64,000 bases of DNA from NCBI GenBank assembly GCA_037179335.1, contig JAKZHN010000039.1, positions 186,001-250,000 of the forward strand. Reading direction: 5' to 3'. A program made the translations under genes and the position numbers. The notes under the pieces were generated by a model. That model searched no databases, was not told the origin of the DNA, and was given only the letters and a program-made list of their open reading frames with translations. Source of the stretch: Cyclaneusma minus. Its lineage: Eukaryota; Ascomycota; Leotiomycetes; Marthamycetales; Marthamycetaceae. Of the stretch, positions 45,228 through 57,700 are shown piece after piece; the first letter of the stretch is position 1, and each line of letters starts with the position of its first letter.

Positions 45228-47225
45228 ATGGCAGCCTCGGACCTCTCTTCGACAGCTGATCTCCGTGATGAATATGACTTTGTCATTGTCGGCGGAGGCT
45301 TAGCAGGTTTGACACTAGCCATGCGGTTGTCAGAGAATGAAAACCTTCACATTCTGGTGCTGGAGGCTGGGAAGAATAAGCTGGATGATCCGAAAGTGAA
45401 TATTCCTGGCTTGGCTTTCGGCATGCTGGGGGATGAGGAGTATGGTGTTAGCTTTATGAGTGAGCCACAGCTATGTGAAGATGCAAAGAACATTCAAGCT
45501 GAGTCAAGACCGGCAGAATAACAGATACAAGAATACTTAAAGGAGGGGAGTATGGTCGACCAGGAGCTAATGAAACGGAAATAGGAAGAACTCAATGGCA
45601 GAACGGTAGCACATCCGAGAGGAAAGATGCTGGGTGGATCGGGTGCAATTAACTTTTTCAAATACGTCTACCCGTGCCCATCTGCCATGGACACGTGGGC
45701 CGCCTTTGGAAACTCGTCTTGGAACTACGAGACACTTGTCCCTTACGTCAAGAAATGCCACACCTATGTCCCTGAGCCCAAGGAGGATCCCGAGGTCTTG
45801 CGCTTTCAGAAGGCCGACCAGCAGCTGGTCGGTGTCGATGGGTCTCTTCAAGTCACATACGGAACAGATGTCCCTGGGGTTGTGGTTGCCTGGCTACAGA
45901 CCGTAGACAGCATTCAGCAGGAATTCAGCCAGGGGCAGGTGGCGAAAGGTGTTATGGGGACTTTCATGTCGCTTTCGACTATCGATGGCAAAACAAGACA
46001 GCGGAGTCATGCCGGGTCTGTATACTCGGTCACAGCCTCCTCTCGCAAGAATTTGCGGGTTGTGACTGAAGCTTTTGTTGAGAAGCTGGTCCTTGAAGGT
46101 ACCGAGGCATCAGGCGGCGTGACAGCCACCGGCGTCGAGTTCGTTTCCAAGTCGGGAGAACAGATGATGGCCAAGGCGAGCAAAGAAGTCATCCTTTGTG
46201 CAGGTAGCATTCAGTCGCCGCAGCTGCTCGAAGTTTCAGGTATAGGGAACGCTGAAATGTTGGAAAAGCATGGCATTAAAGTCAAGATCGACAACCCGGC
46301 TGTAGGCGAGAACTTACAAGACCATCCCGTTCTAGGAATCGGTTTTGAAGCTGCCGATGGTGTCCAGACCGCCGAGGCAATGCACGACCCCCAGGTTGCC
46401 CAAATGATCATGAAGATGTACGAGGAGTCGCGGTCTGGACCCTTCGCCAGCAGCCCCAGCAGCCCCTCCGCCTACCTCTCAGGGCCCGAGCTGTTCCCCT
46501 CTGGCACTCGCGAGACATTTCTCTCGATGCTCTCGCGCGCCACTGACGCCTCCGCGTCTCGTCATCACGGCTTTAGTCCAGGAGCAGCAGAACGCGAGCA
46601 AATCCTCCTCAATATGCTCAAGAAGCCCGACGGCACAGCCTCTCACGCCAACATCCTCCCAGGCCAACTCAACGTCGCTCACGGGCCCGGCCCTGTACAA
46701 ATGTTTGTGCCGCATACGCCTGGTAATTTCATTACGCTGATCGCTAACCTTTCGCACCCCCTTTCTCGCGGTTCCGTACATATCAGGTCAGCTTCCATGC
46801 ACGACGCACCTGTTCTCGATTTCGCCTACTATTCGCACCCCTTTGACCTAGAAATCATGGCGCGCTCGCTGCAATTCTTGATACGTCTTTCTGCCATGGC
46901 GCCTCTCAGCAACTACCTAAAACCCTCCGGAGCTCGGATTCCGGCTCGGGGGGTTTATGGGGGTGCGGAAGAGGACGATTTGGAGGCTGCGAAGAAGTTT
47001 GTGAGGGAGAATACGTTTACAAATTATCATCCGTGCTGTAGTTGTGCGATGGCGGCGAGAGAGAAGGGCGGCGTGTTGGATGAGGGGCTGAAGGTGTGGG
47101 GAACAAAAAATTTGAGAGTCGTGGATGCGAGTTCGATGACTTTTGTGTCGAGGGCGAATCCAATGGCTGTGGTTTATGCGATTGCGGAGAGGGCGGCAGA
47201 ATCAGTTAAGGAGCAATGGTTGTGA
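45228..47225 (+). CDS. GMC-family FAD oxidoreductase; splice donor of its intron appears mutated
   Basis: Exons 45228-45470 and 45585-47225 would give 627 aa. The FAD Rossmann motif is at residues ~17-30 (DFVIVGGGLAGLTLAM). GMC signature blocks follow: HPRGKMLGGSGAINFF, ILCAGSIQSPQLLEVSGIG and NPAVGENLQDHPVLGIGF. The C-terminal active site includes TNYHPCCSCAMA (likely catalytic His) and SRANPMAVVYAIAERAA (Asn in the second position). Substrates in the family range from aryl alcohols to sugars and polyketides and cannot be assigned. No signal peptide is present. The family sequence requires EPQ at the end of exon 1 to join EELNGRTV. The acceptor (GCTAATG...TAG) is good, but the donor reads CAG|CTATGTG instead of CAG|GTATGTG. 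Reading through meets a stop. An alternative donor (GTGAGC at 45459) to the AAG acceptor at 45588 keeps frame but deletes the SEPQ segment. It could be a recent pseudogene, an alternatively spliced gene, or carry a base error. Confidence 0.8.
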
Positions 47226-47497
47226 GGGTAAACGAGTGGCTGTGGATTTTTATCTACATAAAATTAAATACAAATAGGGTCGAAATGTTCAACGAAATCT
47301 CAAAAGTTATATACTCAAAGTCCAACACCGTTCAGAATCGAAGGTCGGCAACAAGACTGCCAGATGCCACCACGCAACATCATCTCTACCGCTTGTTGAT
47401 GTCACCAAGTCATCCAAGGACCAGATTCCCACTTCCACGTAGTCCCCTGGAAACGCCCCCCTGACCCTCAACAAGCCGCATCCAGTCCGCACATCGC

Positions 47498-48394
47498 TTA
47501 ACCGATGTACTTAACAACCAGCCCACTCTCACTCATCGTAACGCTCGTCTCCGGGTTCGCCCTGGTGCCAATATCGATCTCACCACCAGAGCTAGGTCCC
47601 TCAGAAACCCCCTTACTCGTAGTAGCCGAGCACTGCGTGAAAGTCACAGTACCAAAATCAACCAAATCGACCAAGCTACCTCCTTGCTCAAAGTCCTCGA
47701 CAATCCACTCCGCATTCTGTCCTCCGAGAGCAGAAGCAGCGGAACGGGCGGAAGCGTTGGCTGTGGCTTTCTTGCCAGTAGTGATGTTTTCCACCACGGC
47801 CGTGCCGGTCGTGCTGGTTAGAGCGGTGACGGTCACTTCGATCACGTCGCCGGCGGAGACGTCGAGGGGGAGGGATTTGGAAACGGCGGGGTACCATTCG
47901 TACCAGGCGTCGTAGGAGTAGGTGGTTTTGCCGGCGGAGGAGACGGTTGCGGTGAAGTCGACACCGGCCTGGAGGATGGCGGCTGAGTAGGTGTCGCCTT
48001 CAATGAGTTATGAAATTAGTATTTCGTGATCTCGTGAAAAATTGGGATAGGGGGAAGTGAGGAGACGGAGGGATGTACCATCAATACCAACCCAGGCAGA
48101 GGCGGCATAGCTGCCGGCCTTGGTGGAGGGAGCGGAAGGCTGCGGGACAGTGAAGCGACCTGTCACGGCCGTGAAAGTGCTGCCGCTGGGAGGAGAGGTG
48201 ATGACGGATCCAGACCAGTTGTCAGAGTAAGAAACATGGCGGCCGTCAAGCAGAGCCTCCTCGACCCTTGATATGGGCAGAGACTGGTGCTGGCGCTCGG
48301 CTTGACGCTTATCATAAGCCAAGTTCTTGACCAGGGGGCCCGCGAGGGCACTGGCAAAAAGAGCACTGTTCAGGAGAGCGGCGGAGAATTTCAT
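47498..48394 (-). CDS. Secreted G1 glutamic peptidase (eqolisin) precursor (271 aa)
   Basis: Exons 48394-48079 and 47997-47498 join within the codon for Gly of WVGIDG|DTY. The N-terminus MKFSAALLNSALFASALAGP is a signal peptide. A short propeptide with a KR-type processing site (YDKRQ) follows. The mature enzyme has NWSGSVI, FTVPQPS, AWVGIDGDTYSAAILQAGVD (the catalytic Gln of the family is expected in ILQAG) and QNAEWIVEDFEQGG (catalytic Glu in the EW block). Eqolisins are acid peptidases with a Gln/Glu dyad, secreted by filamentous fungi at low pH, and insensitive to pepstatin. The length and the single intron fit the family. The adjacent amino-acid permease on the same strand suggests a nutritional role, by proximity only. 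Confidence 0.93.
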
Positions 48395-49368
48395 GGTGGC
48401 GGCTGTGGGCTTCTTTTTTTTGGCTTTCTTGAAAGAATGGTATTTGAGATGAAATGAGAAAGGAAGAGTAGAATGAGTGACTGCGAGTTGAAACTTGCTG
48501 GATTGAAACAGAGTGGAAAGGAGTAGGTCTATATATTCATCGACTTGACCGCCCAGAGGCGCCGCGCATCACTTTTTCATCTTGCAGAACAGTTTTCCTC
48601 ATTCAGACAACTTGAAGTTCTCGTATATGCTCTCCATCTCGAGTCACATACTATTTCCAGCCAGGTCCGCTCCTACATAGTAGTTCTAGACTCCATGCAG
48701 CAGCTGTTCATGTTACAGGACGGCGCAATGCGGAGGATTCGTGCAGTTCGCGGGCAACGTCTTGGGAGATGTGTAAGGAGCAAACAAACCTCGTGATACA
48801 CCATTCTTCATGGAACCATCAGATTCACACGACGGAAGTACAATCGTTCCGGTTTCACGGTTGGAGACACGGTAGAAACACTAGAATGGGAAAGTGTCAG
48901 AGGTATGTTGAGACTTGAGGTTGGCTTATGCTTACTCCGGGGTCATGCAGCTCCAAACGACCGACATGCCGATCCTCCACACAAGGCGAGACACAAGCCT
49001 TCATGCAACCACAAAACCCATGCTACACCGTACCGTGGCCCATAAAATATCGTGTTTCCGGGTTTCGGGACGGTTGGTGGGTCCCCTCGGTCTGCCACAC
49101 TCTTTGTTTGTAAGTGATGTGATTGGTTTGTACAGAATAAGCTTATATTTCGAAACCCTTACCACAGACGCGGAGAGAGACAACGTGATGGATGACAAGG
49201 GGCGAGTTATGCTTATTTGCAGCCCTGTAGGCTGTCGGAAAGAAATGCCGTTGCAAACCGAGTCATCGATAATCGACATGATTATTTTGCTCTCGGTGGA
49301 ACCGTTGGAATAGGTAGGCGCTGGCGGAAAGTGACCAAGCTGAGACCCGGTTCTTGTCCAACTCTCCT
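48395..49368. other. Intergenic region between permease and peptidase genes
   Basis: About 970 bp containing the peptidase promoter, including a T/A-rich tract just before the ATG and a TATA element. ORFs on both strands lack features. Confidence 0.55.
48529..48537 (-). promoter_or_regulatory. TATA box of the G1 peptidase gene
   Basis: On the minus strand AATATATAG lies about 135 bp upstream of the ATG at 48394, consistent with a strongly inducible secreted-protein gene. Sequence and spacing only. Confidence 0.5.
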
Positions 49369-51402
49369 CTACCCAAAAATCCTATCCAACAACCCATCCC
49401 ACCTATTTTCTGGCACCCGCTCCACATAATCCCGGGTGTACTCTTCAATTTCATCCAGCTCTATCGGTCTCAACTGCACATTCTCCGGCCGTATCAACTT
49501 TGTCTTTTTGGCAAGTTTCCAGCCTATAAAGAGGAGAGGAAAGACGGCGATCATCGTGTAGCTGAATAGGAAAGTGGGAACGTCCCATTGTCTATGTCAT
49601 AGAGGCAAGGATTAGACTTGTGGGGGCAAAAAAGTCAAGTGCTTGGGGAACTGAAAGAGTCTACTAACCCCGGCAAGAAAACAGTATAACCCCCAACAAA
49701 AGTCATCACAAAACTACTCGAGCATATCAGCAATCCGTCCATGGTGTATGACAAGGCGATACTATAAATACGTACCACCCACACAGCGCATACCAAGCGC
49801 AAAACGGCTGCCAAAAGCTCTTATGCGGCAACGTATTCCTGTCGAACCCCTGAACATTACAAGCCCTCTTCCACCGTATAAACGTAAACGCCATGACGCT
49901 AAAATTGATCAATTGGCTGGCAGTTACCAGGTTCACAAACCACTGCAACACCACACTAGCGCTGTTCGAAACTTGCAAGAAAGATAACAGGGCAATGCAG
50001 AGGACTGCTAGGACGGCGTAGATGGGAACGCCTGAAGACGTAGTTTTCGTGAACAAGGCAGGCGCTTTGCGCTCCAGTGCGAGTCCGTAGAGCGAGCGTG
50101 AAGCACAGTAGACGTACGAGTTGCCAGCGCTGAAAGCCGCGCCCAAGATCGCGGCATTGACAATCGAGGGCAAGACCGGGGTGTGTAAACGATTCATCGC
50201 AACCACGTATGGACTCGCCGCGGCGCCAGGCAAGTTCGCAGAGAACGCATCGGCGAGCTCTTGGTCATCGTATGGCACCAAAATACCAACAGCAAGACTG
50301 CCCAGCATGAAGAAGGCAGTCAGTCGATAGAACACGCCCTTGTAGGCGCGAGGCATGACTTTGCGTGGGTTCTCGGCTTCGCCGGCGGTCATGGAGACGT
50401 AGTCGGGGCCGGCGATGGTGAAAGAGGCGGTGATGAGGCATTGCAGGAAGCCCAGAAAGCGACCGAGGGAGCCGGGTTTGTAGAGCGTGGCGAAAGAACC
50501 TGGAGTGGACCAGTAGCGGAAGCCGAAGTGGTCGTGGATGGGATTGCCACCGAGCATTACGACAAAGGTGAATATAATGAGACCGACGATCAGAAGGACT
50601 TTGCCGATCGCGAGCCAGAATTCAGATTCGCCGTACCATTTTACGGCGAAGAGATTGATGAAGCTGGGGCTGTCAGTGTGTTGAACTTGGATGTGGGACT
50701 GCTTTTGGAAGCGTATCGACGAAGGAGAAAGGGGTAAGGAGAGACATATGGCTCACGCGTAGATAACAATGACGATGGCTATTATCCCACCGGCTGGCAC
50801 GACATCGCTCCAGTAGTGGATTACCACATTACAAGCTGTCACCTCGAAAGGAACTAGAGCAGCTTCAAAGACAAAGAAGTTCCATCCTGCAGCAAAACCG
50901 AATGCTTCGTCGACGTAGCGTCCTGCGAATCGAATGAATGGCGAAGAGATTGGCAGGTATGTTACAAGCTCAGCCATGCAGTTGGTTATTGCCATGATAA
51001 AAGTACACCTGGATGTCCGACTTAGCGCTCCAGTAACCAAGGGTTAGGCGACAAGCTCATTCGCCAAAGCAGCTCTCTGCATGTCTTTTTACTGCAGCTC
51101 TGACCGTAGCTGAACGGACAGGCATGGATGACATACCAGAAGCTGAAGGCAATGAACAAGCTTGCTGGACCGCCCTCGGTCAAGCTTTTTCCTATACTCA
51201 CAAAGAGCGCGGTCCCAATCGTTCCACCTATACCAATGAGCTGGATGTGACGGGCGCGCAAGTTGCGCTTGGTCAAATCGTAGGTTGGTGTGGACGGGAC
51301 GTCTTCCGAGGGCGAGGCATCCGCTTCAAAGGCTGGGCCCTTTTCGAATATGCTGCTATCCGGTTTCGAGGCATACCCTGGATCAATGCTGGTAGACGCC
51401 AT
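49369..51402 (-). CDS. YAT-family amino-acid permease (557 aa)
   Basis: Five exons: 51402-51137, 51008-50757, 50663-49776, 49713-49669 (45 nt) and 49591-49369. After a ~45-residue cytosolic N-terminus (acidic, SPSEDVPSTPTYDL), transmembrane segment 1 carries the fungal permease block RHIQLIGIGGTIGTALFVSI. This is followed by MAITNCMAELVTYLPISSPF, GWNFFVFEAALVPFEVTACN, ASFTIAGPDYVSMTAGEAEN and AAFSAGNSYVYCASRSLYGL, all typical of APC-superfamily yeast amino-acid transporters. About 12 membrane segments are expected; the C-terminal tail is hydrophilic. Substrate preference cannot be assigned. These permeases import amino acids by proton symport at the plasma membrane. The small fourth exon restores FVMTFVGGYTVFLPG; its upstream donor was taken as GTACGT, though one residue earlier is possible. 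Confidence 0.92.
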
Positions 51403-52005
51403 GTTCGTGGGATCCGGGTCTGGAAAGCAGAGATCGGACGGAGAAGCTGAAGGGCAGTCGCAGAAAAGTGGTCACCGAGACCTTTTTGGAAACGAAGATA
51501 GACCTACTGTAGGTATCCGCTCATGGACCGGGCTCAACGGGCCGCTCCCAGTCCATGGTTCAGAGTGCGATAGTGGTAATACCGTGTCCTTGGAGGCGGG
51601 CTGATTCCGTGAACCGTTACCAGAGGCTATCGGCGTGATAAGGCTCTTAACAGGTTCGAGCGCGCACGTCTTGATTCCTTCATTGGCCCTGAGCCCCCTG
51701 CCAGCAAAGCTAATGCAGGAAAGAAAATGCCATGTCTTGACAGAGGCGGGGTTGGCGATATGTTGGTCGAAGAGGGATTCGTTGCCGAGGGCGGTGAACT
51801 GATGCTGCAAAACCTCTAAGCACCGCCACACATACAGCCACAGTCACATGGGAGCCACGCAGCCACAGTGGCGTCATCCGCCCAAGTCCATTTAAACATC
51901 ACTCCATTCAACCTCCTCCCGGATAGCTCTTACCTCCACCCACAAATACGAACTCAAGATTCAGACAATCCCAAACGAAAACCACTGATCTACACAACAT
52001 CTTGA
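51403..52005. other. Divergent intergenic region, no gene seen
   Basis: About 600 bp shared by the permease and the small acidic protein promoters. A CA/CT-rich leader precedes the plus-strand gene. Confidence 0.55.
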
Positions 52006-52287
52006 ATGACTGAACGAACCAACCTCATCTCCGAGCATCTCAAAATGGGCCTCCCTCTCACCCACAACGCCGAAAAGCCTGACAACTCTGACACTCCGGC
52101 CGAGAACCCATCTACATCAAACTCAATCCCCTCCTCGGGTTCAGAAGTCAACAACGACAGTTCTGGCACCAGAACCGACAATCTCAGTGGCGGAACTAGA
52201 AAGAAGAGTGAGGCCGAGGAAGCTGCGGATAGGCTTTATGAAGAGAGGATCGAGGACGAGTATGCCAAGCGCGAAGGTGGTGCTTAG
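52006..52287 (+). CDS. Small acidic disordered protein (93 aa), unknown function
   Basis: Single-exon ORF beginning MTERTNLISEHLKMGLPLTH. The middle is Ser/Thr/Asn/Pro-rich and disordered. The end is a charged helix (KKSEAEEAADRLYEERIEDE then YAKREGG). A conserved C-terminal helix of this kind occurs in small fungal proteins I recall but cannot name. The ATG follows a typical CA-rich leader ending acatcttgaATG. No signal peptide, membrane segment or known domain. Confidence 0.6.
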   Translation: MTERTNLISEHLKMGLPLTHNAEKPDNSDTPAENPSTSNSIPSSGSEVNNDSSGTRTDNLSGGTRKKSEAEEAADRLYEERIEDEYAKREGGA

Positions 52288-52852
52288 GTTGAATTTGATG
52301 ATCTGAGTTGGTTTGGGGTTTGAACATGGGAATGGATGGAAAGCTTGGGCATCGGGCTAGGTTCTCATGGCAGGGATGGAACCTGGGAGTTATGGGGACC
52401 AGGGAAGGGTCACTATCAATGGTGAATGAAGTGGTGTTTTCAATTGTGCTGAAGTTTCTTGAGAGGGAGGAAGCCAGAGTCTTTCGGCAGATCTTGAAAA
52501 GGGCGTACTCATCGAATGTCCCGTTGTTGAAAGGTTTATGTGGAATCTGCTTCTCATTCGGCTCCGCTGGCACGCTTTAAGGGCACCCCAGCGATCCCCC
52601 GCTTGCGCACTACACGGCCTGCACCGGCCCGCTGGTAAACGCAGCCTATCGGGTCGCCACAGCGCGCATGTGCCTCCCAAACCTTGAACACTTTCCCCAT
52701 CCCCAAAATCGGGGACCGATACCGCATTTGCCCAATCACCATGCTTACAATTCACGATGACCACCTATGTCTACCACGAACTTTTGACAGCAGCATTTAC
52801 AGCATTCCCGTGTACCTACTAGAGACTCGACGCCACCTGTTGAATACATATA
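52288..52852. other. Intergenic region, no gene seen
   Basis: About 560 bp upstream of the iron transporter homologue. No repeat or credible ORF. Confidence 0.5.
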
Positions 52853-53975
52853 ATGCCTGCCTCTGTCCAAGATGACGAACATTACCACTTGGATAGCCTC
52901 GAGGATAGGAGCAGAGAAGACGCCGAACAAACTACCTCGTTGTTAAGAGCATCGAACACGACAAGCAGTGCAATAGATAATCTTCCTCCCTCCTTGGCAC
53001 AAAGACGAAGATCCGCAGGACAATCTAGAACATCCACCACCATGTCTCTCGCCGGCTTGAAGAACATGTTCTTCACCCAGACCATCACGCCCGTGCCCAG
53101 ACATCCAACCAACAGGTCAGAACCAAACACCAGTATATCTCTCGATACAGAATCCCAAACCACCCAATCTCGCAACGAAAAGCCCAAGAAACCTTGGTCA
53201 TTCAAAGTCGATGCACGCGTTATATCAGATGCCACAATCGGCCTATCCGACGGCCTAACCGTCCCCTTCGCTCTCACAGCCGGCCTATCCACACTTGGAA
53301 ACACAAGAGTAGTCATCTACGGTGGCTTCGCCGAGTTAATCGCCGGTGCCATATCGATGGGCTTAGGCGGATACTTAGCCGCCAAGAGCGAAGCGTGAGA
53401 TATTCCCAGCCCCAAACCCCTGCCAAAACTCCAATTCATCATCATACTGACAACCTGCATGTAGTAACTCCTACAAGACCGACAAACTCAAGGTCCAGCG
53501 CAGGGTACATGCCCAACCCATGTCCGTACTCTCCGATATAAAAGAGGTGTTTGAACCCTACGACCTCCCCACCGACCAACTCCAAAGCCTCTCGCGTCAC
53601 CTATCCAAAAGCCCCAAAATCGTGGATTTCCTAATGCAATTCCACGAATGTGCCGAAGAGCCTGCTTCCTCGCGCGCCTTCACTTCAGCCATCACCATAG
53701 CACTTGGCTATTTCCTCGGCGGCCTGTTACCCCTAATTCCCTATTTCTGCGTCGGGAAGAACGATGTCTATACGGGATTATATATTTCTATAGGAGTGAT
53801 GGTGGTGGCGCTGTTTATTTTTGGATATGGGAAGACTTGTGTGGTGACGGGCTGGAAGGGAGGAGCGAATATTAGAGGCGGGTGCTATGGGGGTGTGCAG
53901 ATGGTGGTTGTGGGGAGTGCGGCGGCGGGCGCGGCCATGGGGTTGGTAAAGGCTTTTCAGTCCAAGGAAGGGTAG
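52853..53975 (+). CDS. CCC1/VIT1-family vacuolar iron (manganese) transporter (350 aa)
   Basis: Exons 52853-53394 and 53465-53975 join in frame (AKSEA|NSYKTD). A ~120-residue disordered N-terminus (Ser/Thr/Arg-rich, with an acidic dileucine-like TTSLLRAS) precedes the VIT1 domain. That domain opens with ISDATIGLSDGLTVPFALTA and continues GGFAELIAGAISMGLGGYLA then AKSEA, containing the family's conserved Asp/Glu and glycine residues. A cytosolic metal-binding helical region (HECAEEP) follows, then the last three membrane segments (ALGYFLGGLLPLIPYF, YISIGVMVVALFIFGYG, GGVQMVVVGSAAAGAAMGL). Family proteins move Fe(II)/Mn(II) into the vacuole for storage and detoxification and are typically induced by high iron. 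Assignment is strong; the exact metal is inferred. There are good GTGAGA and TAG splice sites. Confidence 0.93.
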
Positions 53976-54787
53976 GGGGAACGGGGATTGATATGAAGTT
54001 GGACGACTTGATGGTATTTGGGGAGATGGTTGGACTGCCGCGGTTTGTTTGGATTTGATGATAGGAATTTGCATGGCGTTGGAGGATAGGATGATCATAT
54101 GGCTGGCTTCTTGAAAGAGCATATATACATGAGGAGAGTAATTTGTCACTACAATGTTTCGCAAACAGAATGAGGGCTACACGATCTCCTCGTATGCACC
54201 GAACACACATCACAACTCAGATGCCGTATTCGCTTCAGTCCATTTGATGCTCATCTATTTTACATGCACCCCCTTGGGCCCTCCGCTCGCAAATCCTAGT
54301 ACAGTACAAACCGATCGAAACAAAAGAAAGATTTGAGAAACTTCGGCCCGTATCAGCCAGCCAGTTCAGTTTTGTGTGTTTTCTGTGTCTGTCATAATGA
54401 CAATGCAAACCCCCCTTGCTCGCCTCCCAATGCAACCGTTTCTCCCTCGAGCTCCCCGTGCTCATGCTTATGCTCCCCCGCCTTGCACATGCTCCCCCAA
54501 ATCACAAAAACAGTATATTGAACAAGGTCGCCACCTCGCGGGCAAAAGGTGCAAGTGAATAGTACAAAGTTTGGCACAAATGAAAAGCAAATTGATCGCC
54601 GGCTCCCTAGGGTTCGGTAAGCAGCGGCAAGTGGGCTGAGGTATCAAGACGATTTTGACGAGAAAGCACGAAACTTTGAAACTTTTGCAAATCGTGAACG
54701 TCGTGAAAGGATAAGCTTTTCTAAAAAAAAATAGGGAATGCTGGCTAGTGGGCCGGGAAGACGCCAGTTTATAAGACTTAAGGTCGA
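53976..54787. other. Convergent intergenic region, no gene seen
   Basis: About 810 bp between the 3' ends of the iron transporter and ApsA/Num1 genes. ORFs lack features; an A-tract occurs near 54722. Confidence 0.55.
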
Positions 54788-57700
54788 CTACTCAGCGACA
54801 TCAGCCATAGCGCTCGTACGACCGCTGCGTGATGGACCCCTAGGAGCCAACGTGTGACCGTGGGCGTGGGAATGACGGCTGCCGCCCTTGTGGGTGAGAC
54901 TGCCAACATCGTGTTTACCTGCAATCATGTTAGCATCAAGTCTGAAGATATAAATACTTTTGCAATAGAAAATGCGGGGCGAACTTACCATCACAGCAAG
55001 CACGGACATTCTCGAGCCGATCAGCCTCTCGGTCCTGCTGCTCGATCTGTTCGCGCAGATCTTCAGCCGAATCGTGAACTTCACTGGCCTGGTAGATGCT
55101 GTTGGCTCCGGTGTTGTGACCACTAGCTTCACCACTGACGCTGTTTCGGCCATGACGAGTACCAAGGCTGGCCACGTAGTTACTCAGGCGAGAAAGGGTT
55201 CCTTGGGGTTGCTGCAGGCGAGCGTCTTGACCAGGTGTGCCCCGGAGAGTGGGTTGCTGCATCGAGACGCGTACAGGAGAGACATCGCGGGTTGTTCGGC
55301 TGTTGTATGAGGACAATGACGGTGCACCACGGTAACGAGAACTAGCAACACTTTGGCCAGGGTTAAATTCGTCAATATCTTGCTGGGTGAGCGCACCGCT
55401 AGCAACATCTTGGGTGTCTTCGGCTATCTTTTCTTCCTGGCCGGTTCGTAGGAGTAGGTATGAGAGAGCATTGAACCAGGTTTCGTGCCTCTGGCCAGTC
55501 TGGCACGTAAACTTGACAGCCCGACCACCTGAGGGCGTCAGGATGATGATGCTCTTTCTGTGGAGCCCTGGTGGCATAGGGTTGTCGTCGGTAACAACTC
55601 GCACAGCATCGATAGCAACACTCTTGGCTTTCAACTCGGCTCGTCCAGCTTGAGTAGGATCACGGTCACTCCAATACAGGGTTCGAGTGTACGGGTGAAC
55701 CCAGAAGTAGCGGCGATGACGGTTGTCAGACATTTCACCTCGACCAGCCTTGCGGGTATACTTCCACAGATACTCTCCAATCATAGTTTGGGTAATTGCT
55801 TGGATCATACGTGGGTCGGTACCGGGTTGGAATCCGTGTGGCATGGGCATGCCGCCGTTCTTCATGTTGAAGCGAGAATCCACCTCTGACACAAACGACG
55901 AAATCGAGGATGGTCTTGACCTCATTGTATGAGCACTTCGCTCCGGCGAATGAACCTCGGCACTTCCAGTCTGAGGTACCTTAGGAGTTGTGTTGGCGCT
56001 TCTGATTGAACCCTGGGGTGTTCGAGGTGTGAGAGAAGGATTGGCTCTGATTGCCGATGCTGGCCACTGAGGTGGGCCCATGCTGCCTGGGCTAGCAGGA
56101 TAGTTGCTCTGAGACGATCCAACACGCCCGGCTGCTGCCGCAATTACTTGTTGGTGATTAGTCGGTAGTGGCGGATAGTGGTTGGAAACAACTGATCCTT
56201 GGCGGCTTTGGGCACTGCCAGGTCTAGGGAACCTGAAGTTATCAACAAAGGGATCCGCCTCAGCAATCGAACCACGACCTCTGAGAACACTGCCGATGCT
56301 CTCCTGAGACCTGTGGTGGACGATGGTGTTATTAGGAGACGGAGCGTTGGATCCCTGGGAATCTTCAGCAATAATTGCCGCTTGACGCTTGGACTTGTCC
56401 TTCAGCATGTTGTCAATCTGCTCAGCTGTCAGGGCAGTCTGGGAAGACACATCAGTCATTGCAATAGTAGGCTTGGCAGCACGAGCACTGCTGTCATTGA
56501 CAATCTCCTTGAATGGCTTTGGCGAGCCGGTAGACTCGGGCGACTGGCTTGGGGTCTGTCGGGTTTCATCCTCAGCAATAACTGGACTTTCTGTCACTTT
56601 GCCTGTTCCCCAGCCGCTAAAGACTGAGCCAAAGAGACCCTTCTTTGGTGTCTCTGCCTTTGTTGTCTCTGCCTTTGTTGTCTCTGCCTTTGGTGTCTGA
56701 GGCTTTTGTTCCTCGCTGACACTACCCCTTGGTATCATGAAGGCATTGCGTTTGGGCGACCTCATAGGCTCTTCGATGGGGGCACTGGCAAGGGTAGTAA
56801 TAGAGGAGAGTGCCAGAGGAGCGGGAACACGCTTGACGACATCAGGGGTTCGAGGTGCCGGCTCAGTACCAACAGCGTTGATAGCAGAGAACTCCAATGG
56901 CTCGGAAACATGCTTGACAACAACCGCAGTTTGGTGTGCAGGCTCAGTAGCCACGCTGCTGATAGAAGAGAATGCCAATGGGATGGCAACCTTCTTGACC
57001 TCCGGACTTTTGACCTCCGGGCTTTTGGGTGTGGGGGAAGTAGTAACGGTCTTGATATCAGAGAATGCCAACGGAATTGAGACCTTCTTGGGCTCCGGGG
57101 TCTTGGGCTCCGGAATCATGGGTGCGGGCTCAGTAGCAGCAACCGTGTTGACGACTGAGAGGTCCAACGGAGGGGGCTTTTGTTCCTCGCTGACACTACC
57201 CCTTGGTATCATCATGGCGTTGCGTTTGGGCGACCTCATAGGCGACCTCATAGGCTCTTCGACGGGGGCACTAGCAAGAGTAGTAATAGAGGAGAGTGCC
57301 AGAGGAGCGGGAACACGCTTGACGACATCAGGGCTTCTGGGTGCAGGCTCAGTAGCAGCAACCGTGTTAACGGTAGAGAAGTCCAACGGAGCCGGGACAT
57401 TCTTGACGACATCCGGGCTTCTGGGCGCGGGCTCAGTATCAACAGCATTGATAGATGAGAACACCAGCGGAGCAGGAACAGTCTTCACGGCATCCGGGCT
57501 TCTTGGTGCAGGCTCAGTATCAACAGCCTTGATGGATGAGAACACTAGCGGAGCAGGAACAGTCTTGACGACTTCAGGTTCAACTTCCTGAGGATCGGGC
57601 TCGGTTTGAGCTGAAAGGATAGTCGACAGCGTCAAAGGAGCCATAGTCTCGAGACTAGGCAACGGTATGTCTTTGGACTGCGGCGGTGAAGGGAACTCCG

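Noticed and set aside
45471..45584. Reading the GMC intron as coding sequence
   Set aside because: The 114-nt segment is a multiple of three but contains an in-frame TAA, and family sequence joins across it.
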